In this document: positions 13,528-22,073 of the stretch, one piece after another
Layout of the letters: every line of letters starts with the position of its first letter
How positions within the stretch are numbered: the first letter of the stretch is position 1
NCBI GenBank assembly: GCA_959596515.1
Contig: CAUFXR010000039.1
Location: 1 to 22,231 of the forward strand
DNA: 22,231 bases
Direction: 5' to 3'
From: an uncultured Oscillospiraceae bacterium
Lineage (GTDB): Bacteria; Bacillota; Clostridia; Oscillospirales; Acutalibacteraceae
The notes under the pieces: model-generated
What the model was told of the DNA's origin: nothing
Seen by the model: only the letters and a program-made list of their open reading frames with translations
The model's database searches: none
Translations under genes and position numbers: made by a program

Positions 13528-14847
13528 ATGTCAATCAGTGACGAAAGCAAAGACAGGCAGATCTGCTGTTCCTTTTGCGGCAAACCCCAGGAACAAGCCC
13601 GCAGGTTGATCGCCGGTCCCGGCGTTTATATCTGCGACGAATGCATTGAGCTTTGCATGTCGATTTTAGAGGATGAGGTGGATTTTCAGGAGCGTTCCGC
13701 CAATTATCGAAACAATGACGAGACCGTGTTGCTGAAGCCCGAAGAAATTAAAGCCAAATTAGACGAATATGTGATCGGCCAGGAGAAAGCGAAAATCGCC
13801 TTGTCTGTGGCGGTGTACAACCACTATAAGCGAATCTATTTTGGCAGCGACGACGTAGAGATCAATAAAAGCAACGTGCTTTTGCTGGGCCCCACCGGCG
13901 TCGGGAAAACCCTGTTAGCCCAAACTTTAGCGAAAATTCTAGACGTACCATTTGCCATCGCCGACGCCACTACCCTGACGGAGGCCGGCTATGTGGGCGA
14001 GGATGTGGAAAATATTCTGTTGCGCCTGATTCAAGCCGCAGATTTCGACGTGGAGCGGGCTGAGCGTGGCATCATCTATGTGGATGAAATCGATAAGATC
14101 GCCCGAAAGTCGGAAAACCCATCTATCACCAGGGATGTTTCCGGCGAAGGAGTTCAGCAGGCTTTGCTGAAGATTCTGGAGGGAACGGTATCTAATGTGC
14201 CGCCCCAGGGAGGCAGAAAGCATCCCCAGCAGGAATTTATTCAAATCGATACCACCAATATTCTTTTCATTTGTGGCGGCGCTTTCGACGGTCTGGAAAA
14301 GGTTGTGGAAAAACGAACAGGCTCCTCATCGTTAGGCTTCGGCGCCCAGGTCCGCTCGAAAAAGGAACTGGATACCACCAAATGGATGAGCGAGGTTGTC
14401 CCGCACGATTTGGTGAAATACGGTTTGATTCCGGAACTGGTGGGCCGGCTTCCGGTCATTACCGCCTTGGATGGCTTGGACAAGGAAGCTTTGATCCGTA
14501 TTTTAACTGAACCTAAAAATTCTATTTTGAAGCAATATAAAAAACTGTTCGCCTTGGATAAGGTGGAACTGGATTTTGAGAAATCCGCATTGGAGGCGGT
14601 GGCCCAGAAGGCCATCGACCGGCGCACCGGAGCCAGGGGCCTGCGTTCCATCATGGAGGAAACTCTGACCGACCTGATGTATAAGGTTCCCTCGGATTAT
14701 TCCGTGGAAAAGGTGGTAGTAGACGGTGAAACAGTGAAAAGTGGCAAGGAAGCCAAACTAATTCACAATCCGGACCGTAAGCCTGTTGCGATTACTATCA
14801 GTGAAACCAAGAAGGCTCCGAACAGGAGAAAATATTCCGCGTCATAA
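13528..14847 (+). CDS. clpX: ATP-dependent Clp protease ATPase subunit ClpX
   Basis: A 439-residue AAA+ unfoldase that recognises substrates and feeds them to ClpP. The N-terminal zinc domain has CSFC (C14, C17) and CDEC (C36, C39). The AAA+ core has Walker A GPTGVGKT (121-128), pore loop GYVG (154-157), Walker B IIYVDE (182-187) and sensor-2 GARGLRSIMEE. The ClpP-docking loop reads LGF in the SSSLGFGAQV segment, a mild variant of the usual IGF. The full family length is present. The ribosome binding region before ATG is poor (AGGATTGGTG), which suggests reliance on coupling with clpP. A hairpin with a T-run follows the stop. Confidence 0.98.
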   Translation: MSISDESKDRQICCSFCGKPQEQARRLIAGPGVYICDECIELCMSILEDEVDFQERSANYRNNDETVLLKPEEIKAKLDEYVIGQEKAKIALSVAVYNHYKRIYFGSDDVEINKSNVLLLGPTGVGKTLLAQTLAKILDVPFAIADATTLTEAGYVGEDVENILLRLIQAADFDVERAERGIIYVDEIDKIARKSENPSITRDVSGEGVQQALLKILEGTVSNVPPQGGRKHPQQEFIQIDTTNILFICGGAFDGLEKVVEKRTGSSSLGFGAQVRSKKELDTTKWMSEVVPHDLVKYGLIPELVGRLPVITALDGLDKEALIRILTEPKNSILKQYKKLFALDKVELDFEKSALEAVAQKAIDRRTGARGLRSIMEETLTDLMYKVPSDYSVEKVVVDGETVKSGKEAKLIHNPDRKPVAITISETKKAPNRRKYSAS

Positions 14848-14863
14848 TCAAAGGTTATCATTT

Positions 14864-14931
14864 GGGCTGCGACAGCGTCGTCGGGCAGGCTGAAAGTCTG
14901 GCTCCAGACGGTTGCAGCCCTTTGCGTTTTT
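14864..14931 (+). terminator. Branched hairpin with T-run between clpX and lon
   Basis: GGGCTGCGAC (14864-14873) pairs with GTTGCAGCCC (14911-14920) over ten positions with one G-T pair. It encloses GTCTG-GCTC-CAGAC (14896-14909). TTTGCGTTTTT follows. It looks like a terminator or partial attenuator that would lower lon relative to clpX. Confidence 0.6.
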
Positions 14932-14961
14932 ACAAATTCTCGATTGGAGAGAGGAATTACT

Positions 14962-17385
14962 ATGATGAAAAAAGAAATAGCGCCTATGATCCTCCCGGTA
15001 TTATCCCTACGAGGGTTGGTGCTCTTTCCGAAAATGATGCTCCATTTTGACGTTGGCCGAAAGAAATCCATTCTCGCGCTCAACGCCGCCATGCAGAACA
15101 ATCAGAGCATCTATTTAGCCCCTCAAATTGACATTAAGGATGAAGATCCCGGTGTGGACAATTTGGCGTCAATCGGTGTGGTGGGCACAATTAAGCAGAT
15201 TTTAAAGCAGCCCGGTGACGGCATCCGTATTCTGGTGGAGGGCAACTATCGGGCGAAAATTACGGATGTGCTTCAGGATCAGCCCTATATGATGTGCGAT
15301 GTGGTTCCCTGTGAGGATGCCGCAACGCGGGATACAGTGAAAACCGTGGCCCTGGTACGGGCGGTGAAGGAAGCCTTTGGAGAGTACATGGAAATGGCCC
15401 CCAAGATGGCACCAGATATCGTGCTGGAGGTACAAACCACCGACGATCCCGGTTATCTGGCGGATTACATAACAGCCAACATCATGATGGAGTATCAGGA
15501 TAAAATCGATATCTTGTGCGAGTTGCATCCAGTGAAAAGGTTGCAAAGGCTGCTGAAGACCTTAACCCGTGAAGTGGATATTTTGAAGCTGGAAACCGAA
15601 CTGAGCGTCAAGGTCAAGGAGCAGATCGACCAAAACCAGCGGGAATACTTTATGCGGGAGCAGATTAAGGCTATTACCGAGGAACTGGGTGAGGCGGATT
15701 CCCCTCAAAGCGAGGCTGAAGAATTTAAGGAGAAGATCCTGAAGCTGAATTTGCCCGATAACGTGCGGGAAAAGCTGTTAAAAGAGTGTGACCGCCTGTA
15801 CAAAATGCCCTTTGGCTCTCACGAGGCCAATGTACTTCGTAATTACCTGGATATCTGCATGGAACTTCCCTGGAATGTGGAATCCAAATTGAATATCGAT
15901 ATTAACCGGGCCAGGAAGATTCTGGACGCCGATCACTACGGAATGGACAAGGTCAAGGAGCGGATGCTGGAGCTTCTGGCGGTGAAAAAACTAGCGCCGG
16001 ATGTGAAAGGCCAGATCATTTGCCTGGTGGGACCTCCCGGTGTGGGAAAGACGTCTATCGCAAAATCCGTGGCCAGGGCCATCGGGTGCAAGTACGCCCG
16101 GATCGCCTTAGGCGGCGTCCGGGATGAATCGGATATCCGGGGCCATAGAAGAACCTATATAGGCGCCATGCCCGGCAGGATCATTTCCGCCATCAATCAG
16201 GTGGGCACCCGGAATCCTTTGATTCTTTTGGATGAAATCGACAAGCTTGGCGCGGATTATAAGGGCGACCCAACCTCTGCGTTACTGGAGGTGCTGGATG
16301 CGGAACAAAACAATACCTTCCAGGATCATTATATCGATCTTCCCTTTGACCTGAGCGACGTGTTGTTTATCACCACCGCCAACGACGCCGGCATGATCCC
16401 GGGACCTCTGCTGGACCGTATGGATATCATCGAGCTGCCCAGCTATACCCATGAGGAGAAGTTCCAGATCGCCAAACAGCACCTGATCCCCAAACAGATG
16501 AAAAAACATGGGTTGACCAGTAAAACGGTGAAAATCACCGACGACGCTCTCCATGAACTGATCAGCGGCTACACCAGGGAGGCGGGCGTCCGTAATTTGG
16601 AGCGGGTGATCGCGTCTTTGTACCGGAAAGCCGCTAAGAAGCTGGTGGCGGGCGAGGTCCAAAAGGTGACCATCGGGGTCAAGCAGCTTGAACCGATGCT
16701 GGGCGCCAGGCGCTTCAAGGAGGAGCAGGGAAGCAAAAAAGACGAAATCGGCCTGGTGAACGGCTTGGCCTGGACCGCGGTGGGCGGGGAGACCATGCCC
16801 ATCGAGGTGGCGGTCATGGATGGCAACGGCAAGATTGAGCTTACCGGGAATTTAGGCGACGTGATGAAGGAATCCGCTAGAACCGCCATCAGCTGTGTGA
16901 GAACTCGGACCAAGGGACTGGATATCAGCCCTGATTTCTATAAGACCAAGGATATCCATATCCATGTGCCGGAGGGTGCAGTGCCGAAAGATGGACCAAG
17001 CGCCGGTATCGCCATGGCTACGGCGGTGGTGTCAGCGCTCAGCGAGACCCCGGTGCGCCATGAGGTGGCGATGACCGGAGAGATCACTCTGCGGGGTCGG
17101 GTGCTTCCCATCGGCGGATTGAAGGAAAAGACTATGGCCGCTTACCGCCATGGGATCAAAACCGTGATTATTCCAGCGGAAAATCAACCAGATTTGAAAG
17201 AAGTGGACGAGGTAGTCAAGTCCAATATCCAGTTTGTTCCGGTGGAAACCTTGGATACCGTTCTGGAATGGGCGCTGGTCCCAAAAAAGGAGGAGGAAAT
17301 TCTTCCGGCCGGGGGACAGAATCAAGAGACATCAGTAGTGCCTCGCACAAAAAAGACCGCGCGGAAAGCCGCGTTTCTTTCCTGA
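14962..17385 (+). CDS. lon: ATP-dependent Lon protease
   Basis: An 807-residue cytoplasmic AAA+ serine protease that degrades misfolded and regulatory proteins. The N-terminal LON substrate domain covers about 1-200 (LPVLSLRGLVLFP), followed by a coiled helical region. Walker A is GPPGVGKT at 357-364 and Walker B has D424-E425 in LLDEIDKLG. The proteolytic dyad is S680 in PKDGPSAG and K723 in GLKEKTMAA. The C-terminus has a basic extension after the protease domain (PRTKKTARK). ATG at 14962 is preferred, with AGAGGA at 14949-14954 as the binding site; a TTG at 14944 lies upstream of that site, and a second ATG follows at 14965. A GC hairpin with a T-rich tail overlaps the end of the gene. Confidence 0.97.
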   Translation: MMKKEIAPMILPVLSLRGLVLFPKMMLHFDVGRKKSILALNAAMQNNQSIYLAPQIDIKDEDPGVDNLASIGVVGTIKQILKQPGDGIRILVEGNYRAKITDVLQDQPYMMCDVVPCEDAATRDTVKTVALVRAVKEAFGEYMEMAPKMAPDIVLEVQTTDDPGYLADYITANIMMEYQDKIDILCELHPVKRLQRLLKTLTREVDILKLETELSVKVKEQIDQNQREYFMREQIKAITEELGEADSPQSEAEEFKEKILKLNLPDNVREKLLKECDRLYKMPFGSHEANVLRNYLDICMELPWNVESKLNIDINRARKILDADHYGMDKVKERMLELLAVKKLAPDVKGQIICLVGPPGVGKTSIAKSVARAIGCKYARIALGGVRDESDIRGHRRTYIGAMPGRIISAINQVGTRNPLILLDEIDKLGADYKGDPTSALLEVLDAEQNNTFQDHYIDLPFDLSDVLFITTANDAGMIPGPLLDRMDIIELPSYTHEEKFQIAKQHLIPKQMKKHGLTSKTVKITDDALHELISGYTREAGVRNLERVIASLYRKAAKKLVAGEVQKVTIGVKQLEPMLGARRFKEEQGSKKDEIGLVNGLAWTAVGGETMPIEVAVMDGNGKIELTGNLGDVMKESARTAISCVRTRTKGLDISPDFYKTKDIHIHVPEGAVPKDGPSAGIAMATAVVSALSETPVRHEVAMTGEITLRGRVLPIGGLKEKTMAAYRHGIKTVIIPAENQPDLKEVDEVVKSNIQFVPVETLDTVLEWALVPKKEEEILPAGGQNQETSVVPRTKKTARKAAFLS
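17360..17380 (+). terminator. Possible terminator overlapping the end of lon
   Basis: CGCGG (17360-17364) pairs with CCGCG (17369-17373) around AAAG, followed by TTTCTTT. The stem lies in the last lon codons. The stem is short, so efficiency may be partial. Confidence 0.45.
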
Positions 17386-17541
17386 AAAACTTTCACAGCC
17401 TGAAAAGGAATAGCGCCTTCCCGTGAGCCGGAAATCCTGTGCGAAGAAAAGATTCGCCAGCTTTCTGAAAAGCCGCCGAAGACGACGGCGGGCGGAATGA
17501 TCGGTGAAGACAACGCTGTCAGGCTGAAAAAGGAGCGTTAT

Positions 17542-18144
17542 ATGAGATTTGACAACGGGATGTTTGAGCTGGCGGCCGGAAGGTCGGATCAGCTTCCCGG
17601 CGGGGACTTGCCGGAAATCGTATTTTCGGGCAAGTCCAACGTGGGAAAATCTTCCCTGATTAATAAGCTGCTCAACCGGAAAAATTTAGCCCGGGTTAGC
17701 GCCACACCGGGTAAGACGGCCACCATTAATTTTTATCGTCTGGATCAAGCCAGACTGGTGGATCTGCCTGGCTATGGCTATGCCAAGGTATCCTTGGCGG
17801 AGAAAAAGCGCTGGGCGGAACTGGTGGAGGGATACTTCCAGCAGGAGCGGAATCTGGCTTTAGTGGTTCAGCTGATTGATATGCGCCATCCTCCCACGAA
17901 GGATGACCTGCATATGATCGAGTTTTTATGCGATGGCGGCTTTCCTTTTTTGGTGGCGCTGACCAAAAGCGATAAATTGAACCAAACGGAGCGGAAACAA
18001 AGGCTCGCCGCGTTGCAAGAGGTGTTCTCCGACTATGAGGGATTACAGCTGATTCCCTTTTCAGCGGTCACCGGTGAAGGGGTGGATGAGCTGCGGGAGA
18101 TTTTGTCCTCTGTGGCGGAAGAACCAGAGGAAGAGCAGGGCTGA
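17542..18144 (+). CDS. engB: Ribosome biogenesis GTPase EngB (YsxC)
   Basis: A 200-residue TrmE-Era-EngA-type GTPase needed for 50S subunit assembly. G1 is GKSNVGKSS (30-38), with the SATPGKTATINF segment giving G2 at T61, G3 DLPG at 74-77 followed by the family signature YGYAKV, and G4 TKSD at 141-144. ATG at 17542 has AGGAG at 17531-17535, six bases upstream. A longer frame from 17497 adds residues without family character. The usual partner lon lies upstream, separated by 156 bases that hold a GC-rich hairpin, CCGCCG (17473-17478) with CGGCGG (17486-17491). lysA follows after 27 bases and may share the transcript. Confidence 0.96.
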   Translation: MRFDNGMFELAAGRSDQLPGGDLPEIVFSGKSNVGKSSLINKLLNRKNLARVSATPGKTATINFYRLDQARLVDLPGYGYAKVSLAEKKRWAELVEGYFQQERNLALVVQLIDMRHPPTKDDLHMIEFLCDGGFPFLVALTKSDKLNQTERKQRLAALQEVFSDYEGLQLIPFSAVTGEGVDELREILSSVAEEPEEEQG

Positions 18145-18171
18145 ATTTGAGATCATTAAGGGGTTGGAATC

Positions 18172-19470
18172 ATGTTTGTAGCAGATTGCTTTGATGTAAA
18201 CGAAAAAGGACATTTAACCATAGGCGGCTGTGACACGGTAGGGTTGGCCAAAGAATACGGCACTCCCCTCTATGTGATGGATGAAATGACGATCCGTCAA
18301 GCTTGCCGCCTTTATCAGAAATCCTTTCAGGAAAATTATGACGGCCATGGTATGGCTTTTTACGCCAGCAAGGCGCTGAACTGCAAGGAACTTTGCCGGA
18401 TCGTGGCCGAGGAAGGCCTGGGATTGGATGTGGTTTCCGGCGGAGAGCTCTACACAGCCTTAAAGGCTGGATTCGATCCCCAAAAGATTCATTTTCACGG
18501 GAATAATAAAACCCAGGAAGAATTGGAAATGGCTCTGGACAATGGCGTCGGCGTGATCGTTATGGATAACCTGGATGAGATGAAAAGCTTGGACCAGCTG
18601 GCGTCGCAAAAAGGTGTGACCGCTCAGGTATCCATGCGGATCAAGCCCGGAATCGACGCGCATACTCATAGTTTTATCCGCACCGGTCAGATCGATTCGA
18701 AGTTTGGCTTCGCCTTAGAGACCGGAGAGGCTCTTGAGGCGGCGAAAGCGGCCATTGCCTCAAAAAATCTGAATTTGAAAGAAATCCACTGCCATATCGG
18801 TTCTCAGATTTTCGATATCGATCCCTTTGTCCTGGCGGCCGAGGTGATGATGGGCTTCCGCAAGCAGATTAAAGATGCCACTGGCGTCACGGTGGAATGC
18901 ATGAATCTGGGGGGCGGCTTCGGAATCAAATATACCGACTGCGACCATCCCCAGCCTTATAACGCTTATATGAGCACGGTAGCGAAGGCGGTAAAGGCCA
19001 AGGCCAAGGAATATAATATGCCGGTGCCGTTTATCTGCCTGGAACCCGGCAGATCCATTGTTGGAGAATCCGGCATTACGCTGTACACGGTCGGAAGCGT
19101 CAAAGTTATCCCCAATATCCGGACTTATGTTTCCATTGACGGAGGAATGACGGATAATCCCCGTTACGCCCTGTATAAATCCAGCTATCTGGCTGTGATC
19201 GCCAATAAAGCCGATCAGCCGGCGACAGAGAAGGTCACTATCGCGGGAAAATGCTGCGAAAGCGGTGATTTGATCCAGGAAGACGCTATGATCCAACCGG
19301 CGAAGCCCGGGGATACTCTGGCGGTGTTTTCAACCGGAGCCTATAACTATTCCATGTCGTCCAATTATAACCGGATCCCTAAGCCGCCTATTGTGATGAT
19401 TAAAGACGGAAAATCCCGGGTAATCGTGAAAAGGGAAACCTACGATGATTTAATTAAAAACGATGTGTAA
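18172..19470 (+). CDS. lysA: Diaminopimelate decarboxylase
   Basis: A 432-residue fold-III PLP enzyme that decarboxylates meso-diaminopimelate to lysine. The PLP lysine is K67 in FYASKALNC. HCHIGSQI (206-213), GGGFGI, EPGRSIVGE and CCESGDL with C362, contributed across the dimer interface, complete the active site. Length and motif order are standard. AAGGGG stands ahead of ATG. It lies 27 bases after engB, without a terminator, and is followed by three hairpins, the last being a clear terminator. No lysine riboswitch is visible upstream; the short gap leaves no room for one, so control may come from the engB transcript or be constitutive. Confidence 0.97.
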   Translation: MFVADCFDVNEKGHLTIGGCDTVGLAKEYGTPLYVMDEMTIRQACRLYQKSFQENYDGHGMAFYASKALNCKELCRIVAEEGLGLDVVSGGELYTALKAGFDPQKIHFHGNNKTQEELEMALDNGVGVIVMDNLDEMKSLDQLASQKGVTAQVSMRIKPGIDAHTHSFIRTGQIDSKFGFALETGEALEAAKAAIASKNLNLKEIHCHIGSQIFDIDPFVLAAEVMMGFRKQIKDATGVTVECMNLGGGFGIKYTDCDHPQPYNAYMSTVAKAVKAKAKEYNMPVPFICLEPGRSIVGESGITLYTVGSVKVIPNIRTYVSIDGGMTDNPRYALYKSSYLAVIANKADQPATEKVTIAGKCCESGDLIQEDAMIQPAKPGDTLAVFSTGAYNYSMSSNYNRIPKPPIVMIKDGKSRVIVKRETYDDLIKNDV

Positions 19471-19487
19471 GCTCGGCGGACCGTTGC

Positions 19488-19522
19488 TTTCTGTTTTCCC
19501 GCTCACAACGGGAAAACAGAAA
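19488..19522. repeat. 14-pair perfect inverted repeat after lysA
   Basis: TTTCTGTTTTCCCG (19488-19501) pairs without mismatch with CGGGAAAACAGAAA (19509-19522) around CTCACAA. No T-run follows on either strand, so it is not a standard terminator. It could stabilise the lysA 3' end. Confidence 0.8.
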
Positions 19523-19542
19523 AAGACTTTCGACACGCCGAT

Positions 19543-19564
19543 AGCACAAGAAAAAATTTGTGCT
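19543..19564. repeat. Short inverted repeat
   Basis: AGCACAA (19543-19549) pairs with TTGTGCT (19558-19564) around an A-rich loop. It lies between the 14-pair stem and the terminator. Confidence 0.6.
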
Positions 19565-19589
19565 GCCGTATGACTTTGTGAATAGGAAA

Positions 19590-19623
19590 GAACCTGTGAG
19601 AGAAATTTCTCAGGTTCTTTTTT
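19590..19623 (+). terminator. Intrinsic terminator of the engB-lysA unit
   Basis: GAACCTG (19590-19596) pairs with CAGGTTC (19611-19617), with further pairing inside (AGA/TCT), followed directly by six or more T. Confidence 0.88.
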
Positions 19624-19629
19624 GTCTTC

Positions 19630-19658
19630 TTTACTTTTTCACTTTTCTGTGATAAAAT
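19630..19658 (+). promoter_or_regulatory. Promoter of the yerC-like gene
   Basis: TTTACT (19630-19635) and TAAAAT (19653-19658) are separated by 17 bases, and TG occurs just upstream of the -10. They lie 35 bases before the start codon at 19694 and directly after the terminator. Confidence 0.6.
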
Positions 19659-19693
19659 TTTATTGCACTAAACCGCAAAAGGAGGGCCTTTCG

Positions 19694-19999
19694 ATGAATT
19701 CTAAATTAAGAGAAGAGGGCGTGGATTTTCTGTTTCGATCCATCCTTCAGCTGAAAACCGTGGATGAATGCTACGATTTTTTTGAAGATCTTTGTACTGT
19801 TCCAGAGATTAAGGCCATGTCCCAGCGCTTGGTAGTGGCCCATATGCTGAGCGAGCATAAGGTCTACAGTGATATTGTAACGAAAACCGGAGCCAGCACC
19901 GCCACCATTAGCCGGGTAAACCGGGCTTTAAATTATGGCTGCGACGGCTATGAGATGGTGTTTCGGCGTCTAGATGAAGAGGATAAGCGGGAAAAATGA
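19694..19999 (+). CDS. YerC/YecD family TrpR-like DNA-binding protein
   Basis: A 101-residue all-helical protein of the Trp-repressor-like fold (TIGR02531 type). DECYDFFEDLCTVPEIKAMSQRLVVAHML (27-55) is the conserved core, and TKTGASTATISRVNRALNYG (64-83) is the helix-turn-helix with GASTATISR as recognition helix. Its regulon is not known. GGAGG at 19681-19685 sits eight bases before ATG at 19694; a longer frame from 19622 starts within the terminator tail and is rejected. Its stop codon overlaps the start of the methyltransferase gene (ATGA), so the two proteins are translationally coupled. Confidence 0.93.
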   Translation: MNSKLREEGVDFLFRSILQLKTVDECYDFFEDLCTVPEIKAMSQRLVVAHMLSEHKVYSDIVTKTGASTATISRVNRALNYGCDGYEMVFRRLDEEDKREK

Positions 20000-20745
20000 G
20001 CAGCTACGCCTATTTTGCCGGATATTACGACGAGCTGACCCAAAATGTGGATTATGTACAGCAGGCGGACTATTTAGAGGCGCTTTGCCAGAGACTGGGA
20101 CATACGCCCGGCTTGTCGCTAGATCTGGCCTGCGGAACCGGAAGCCTGACAGTGGAACTGTGTAAACGGGGCTGGGATATTTACGGCATCGACGGATCGC
20201 CGGAAATGCTTTCAGAGGCCATGCAGAAGGCCTCTGAAGAAGGACTGCATATTTTATTCCTTTGTCAAAAAATGCAGAAAATCGACCTGTACGGTACTGT
20301 AGACACAGTGGTATGCACTTTAGACAGCATTAACCATTTAACGAACCCGCAGGATGTGCAGAGAACGTTTGAACGGGTATCTCTGTTTTTAAATCCGGGC
20401 GGATATTTTATTTTTGACGTCAATACGATTTACAAGCATCGAGAGGTATTGGGGAACAATACCTTTGTTTATGATACGCAGAACGTTTACTGCGTTTGGC
20501 AGAATACTTTTTCTCCGCACCAAAATAAAGTGGCCATTTCCCTGGACTTTTTTCACCGGGATGGAAATGCTTATTACCGCAGCCAGGAATCTTTCAGCGA
20601 AAGGGCATATTCGCGGGAGGAATTGGAGGCAATGCTGAAAAAGGCGGGACTTGAGGTGACGGGGGTATTCCACGAACGAAGTTTTGAGCCGCCGAGGGAC
20701 GATTCTCAGCGTTTGGTTTATGCGGCGTATAAGCCTTTGGCCTAG
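19996..20745 (+). CDS. Class I SAM-dependent methyltransferase
   Basis: A 249-residue methyltransferase of unknown acceptor. Motif I is LDLACGTGS (42-50), the acidic end of strand 2 is GIDGS with D66, followed by PEMLSEA. CTLDSINHL is a typical strand-4 segment and LNPGGYFIFDVNT strand 5. A lid or acceptor-binding region (about 155-215) contains FVYDTQNVYCVWQN. The opening YFAGYYDELTQNVDY is common to a Firmicutes group of small-molecule-type methyltransferases. It starts within the yerC stop codon. A T6 run after the stop codon has no adequate stem before it. Substrate cannot be told from the sequence. Confidence 0.92.
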   Translation: MSSYAYFAGYYDELTQNVDYVQQADYLEALCQRLGHTPGLSLDLACGTGSLTVELCKRGWDIYGIDGSPEMLSEAMQKASEEGLHILFLCQKMQKIDLYGTVDTVVCTLDSINHLTNPQDVQRTFERVSLFLNPGGYFIFDVNTIYKHREVLGNNTFVYDTQNVYCVWQNTFSPHQNKVAISLDFFHRDGNAYYRSQESFSERAYSREELEAMLKKAGLEVTGVFHERSFEPPRDDSQRLVYAAYKPLA

Positions 20746-20858
20746 CAGAGAGAAATCGGCGGGCGTTTTTTGTTTCAGCTAGGGAACCCTGTAAAACCGG
20801 GGGAAAACAATTTTGATGATTTTCTTGGAACTTTAATCAAGCCATTGAGGAGGCAACT

Positions 20859-21761
20859 ATGGACCGTTTGATTCGCTGTATTACCAAGGACGGCGCGATT
20901 ATGGCGTCGGCTGTTGATTCCACCAATATCGTATATACGGCGCAAAAGCTGCATCAATTGACGCCGGTAGCCACCGCCGCGCTGGGGAGGCTTTTGACAG
21001 CGTCATCGATGATGGGTGCTCAGCTCAAGCAGCAGGAGGCCAGTCTGACCTTGAAGGTGAGTGGAGACGGTCCTATCGGCTCAATGGTGGCGGTATCTTA
21101 CAGCAGTGGATCCTGCAAGGGATATGTAATTAATCCCGGTGCGCAGGCGGAAAACTATCCAAACGGGAAGTTGAATGTAGCCGGTGTGGTTGGGAAAAAC
21201 GGGATTCTGTACGTGATGCGCGACTATGGTACCGGAGAACCTTATATGGGCCAGATCCCTCTGGTCAGCGGGGAAATCGCCGAAGACATTACCAGCTATT
21301 ACGCCGCCAGTGAACAGATTCCCACCGTGTGCGCTTTAGGTGTGCTTTGTGATAAAGATGGCGGACAGGCTCTGCTTTCCGGTGGTTTTTTGATCCAGCT
21401 GCTGCCCGCGGCGGAGGAAGACGCGATTACAAAGCTGGAAAGAAATATCGGCCTGCTGGAACCAGTGACCACAATGCTGGCGAAAGGGCTTTCCATTGAG
21501 GAAATGGTGGGCAAGGCGCTGGACGGTTTCGAGTGGGAAATTCTGGAGGAGCGGAAAGTGGCCTATGTTTGCGATTGCAGCAAGGAGAGAGTAGTGCGGG
21601 CGATTACTTCCCTTCCGAATAACGAGATTTTATCCCTTGCTGACGAGCAAGGATTCCTGGAAGCTGGCTGCCAATTTTGCAACCGAAAGTATCGAATTTC
21701 CAAGGAAGAGCTTCTTCAAATCGTGAAAGAAAAATCAAAAAAAGATGGGGAAAAGTGTTGA
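20859..21761 (+). CDS. hslO: Redox-regulated chaperone Hsp33
   Basis: A 300-residue cytoplasmic holdase activated by oxidation. The N-terminal domain has DRLIRCITKDG, AALGRLLTASSMMG and the YVINPGA segment. The C-terminal zinc switch shows CDC (C238, C240) and CQFC (C271, C274), the conserved CxC...CxxC set, so redox sensing should be intact. GAGGAGG lies just before ATG. The gene's stop codon (21759-21761) is overlapped by the -35 of the tRNA operon promoter. The 113-base gap upstream holds no convincing promoter. Confidence 0.97.
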   Translation: MDRLIRCITKDGAIMASAVDSTNIVYTAQKLHQLTPVATAALGRLLTASSMMGAQLKQQEASLTLKVSGDGPIGSMVAVSYSSGSCKGYVINPGAQAENYPNGKLNVAGVVGKNGILYVMRDYGTGEPYMGQIPLVSGEIAEDITSYYAASEQIPTVCALGVLCDKDGGQALLSGGFLIQLLPAAEEDAITKLERNIGLLEPVTTMLAKGLSIEEMVGKALDGFEWEILEERKVAYVCDCSKERVVRAITSLPNNEILSLADEQGFLEAGCQFCNRKYRISKEELLQIVKEKSKKDGEKC

Positions 21762-21786
21762 CTTTTATTCCGAAATATAGTATTAT
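21758..21786 (+). promoter_or_regulatory. Promoter of the tRNA operon
   Basis: TTGACT (21758-21763) and TATTAT (21781-21786) are separated by 17 bases. The -35 covers the hslO stop codon. The first tRNA starts 53 bases after the -10. Confidence 0.82.
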
Positions 21787-21839
21787 ATAACACGTCGCTG
21801 AGAGCGCCATGTGAAAAAAGCGTTTAGAAACGGCGTTTT

Positions 21840-21915
21840 GGGAGCATAGCTCAGCTGGGAGAGCACTTGCCTTACAAGCAAGGGGTCACAGGTTCGAGCC
21901 CTGTTGTTCCCACCA
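21840..21915 (+). tRNA. tRNA-Val(UAC), CCA encoded
   Basis: Acceptor GGGAGCA pairs with TGTTCCC (21905-21911, one G-T pair). The anticodon stem is CTTGC/GCAAG with loop CTTACAA and anticodon TAC at 21873-21875. The T-loop GGTTCGAGCC is standard, and CCA is present at 21913-21915. Confidence 0.97.
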
Positions 21916-21935
21916 CAGGCAAACAGCCTGTTTCA

Positions 21936-21985
21936 CTGAATTGGATTGGCCCGGATTCTGAAGAGAGTCGGGCCGAATGATTCAG
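21936..21985 (+). repeat. Hairpin in the Val-Asp tRNA spacer
   Basis: GGCCCG (21948-21953) pairs with CGGGCC (21969-21974), with flanking CTGAAT (21936-21941) and ATTCAG (21980-21985) able to close a longer stem. The core repeats the acceptor bases of tRNA-Asp. A smaller stem, ACAGGC/GCCTGT (21915-21931), precedes it. These are probably processing structures. Confidence 0.55.
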
Positions 21986-21991
21986 GAATGT

Positions 21992-22068
21992 GGCCCGGTA
22001 GTTCAGCTGGTTAGAACGCTAGCCTGTCACGCTAGAGGTCGACGGTTCGATCCCGTTCCGGGTCGCCA
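21992..22068 (+). tRNA. tRNA-Asp(GUC), CCA encoded
   Basis: Acceptor GGCCCGG pairs with CCGGGTC (22058-22064). The anticodon stem CTAGC/GCTAG has loop CTGTCAC with anticodon GTC at 22026-22028, and the discriminator is G, as expected for Asp. CCA is at 22066-22068. Confidence 0.97.
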
Positions 22069-22073
22069 CATTT

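Noticed and set aside
14862..15050. Small plus-strand frame between clpX and lon
   Set aside because: It runs through the branched hairpin and into lon in another frame, with no ribosome binding site.
18145..18171. Lysine riboswitch or T-box ahead of lysA
   Set aside because: The gap to engB is 27 bases, too short for either.
20745..20775. T6 run after the methyltransferase as a terminator
   Set aside because: The preceding GGCGGGCG has no adequate complementary arm nearby.
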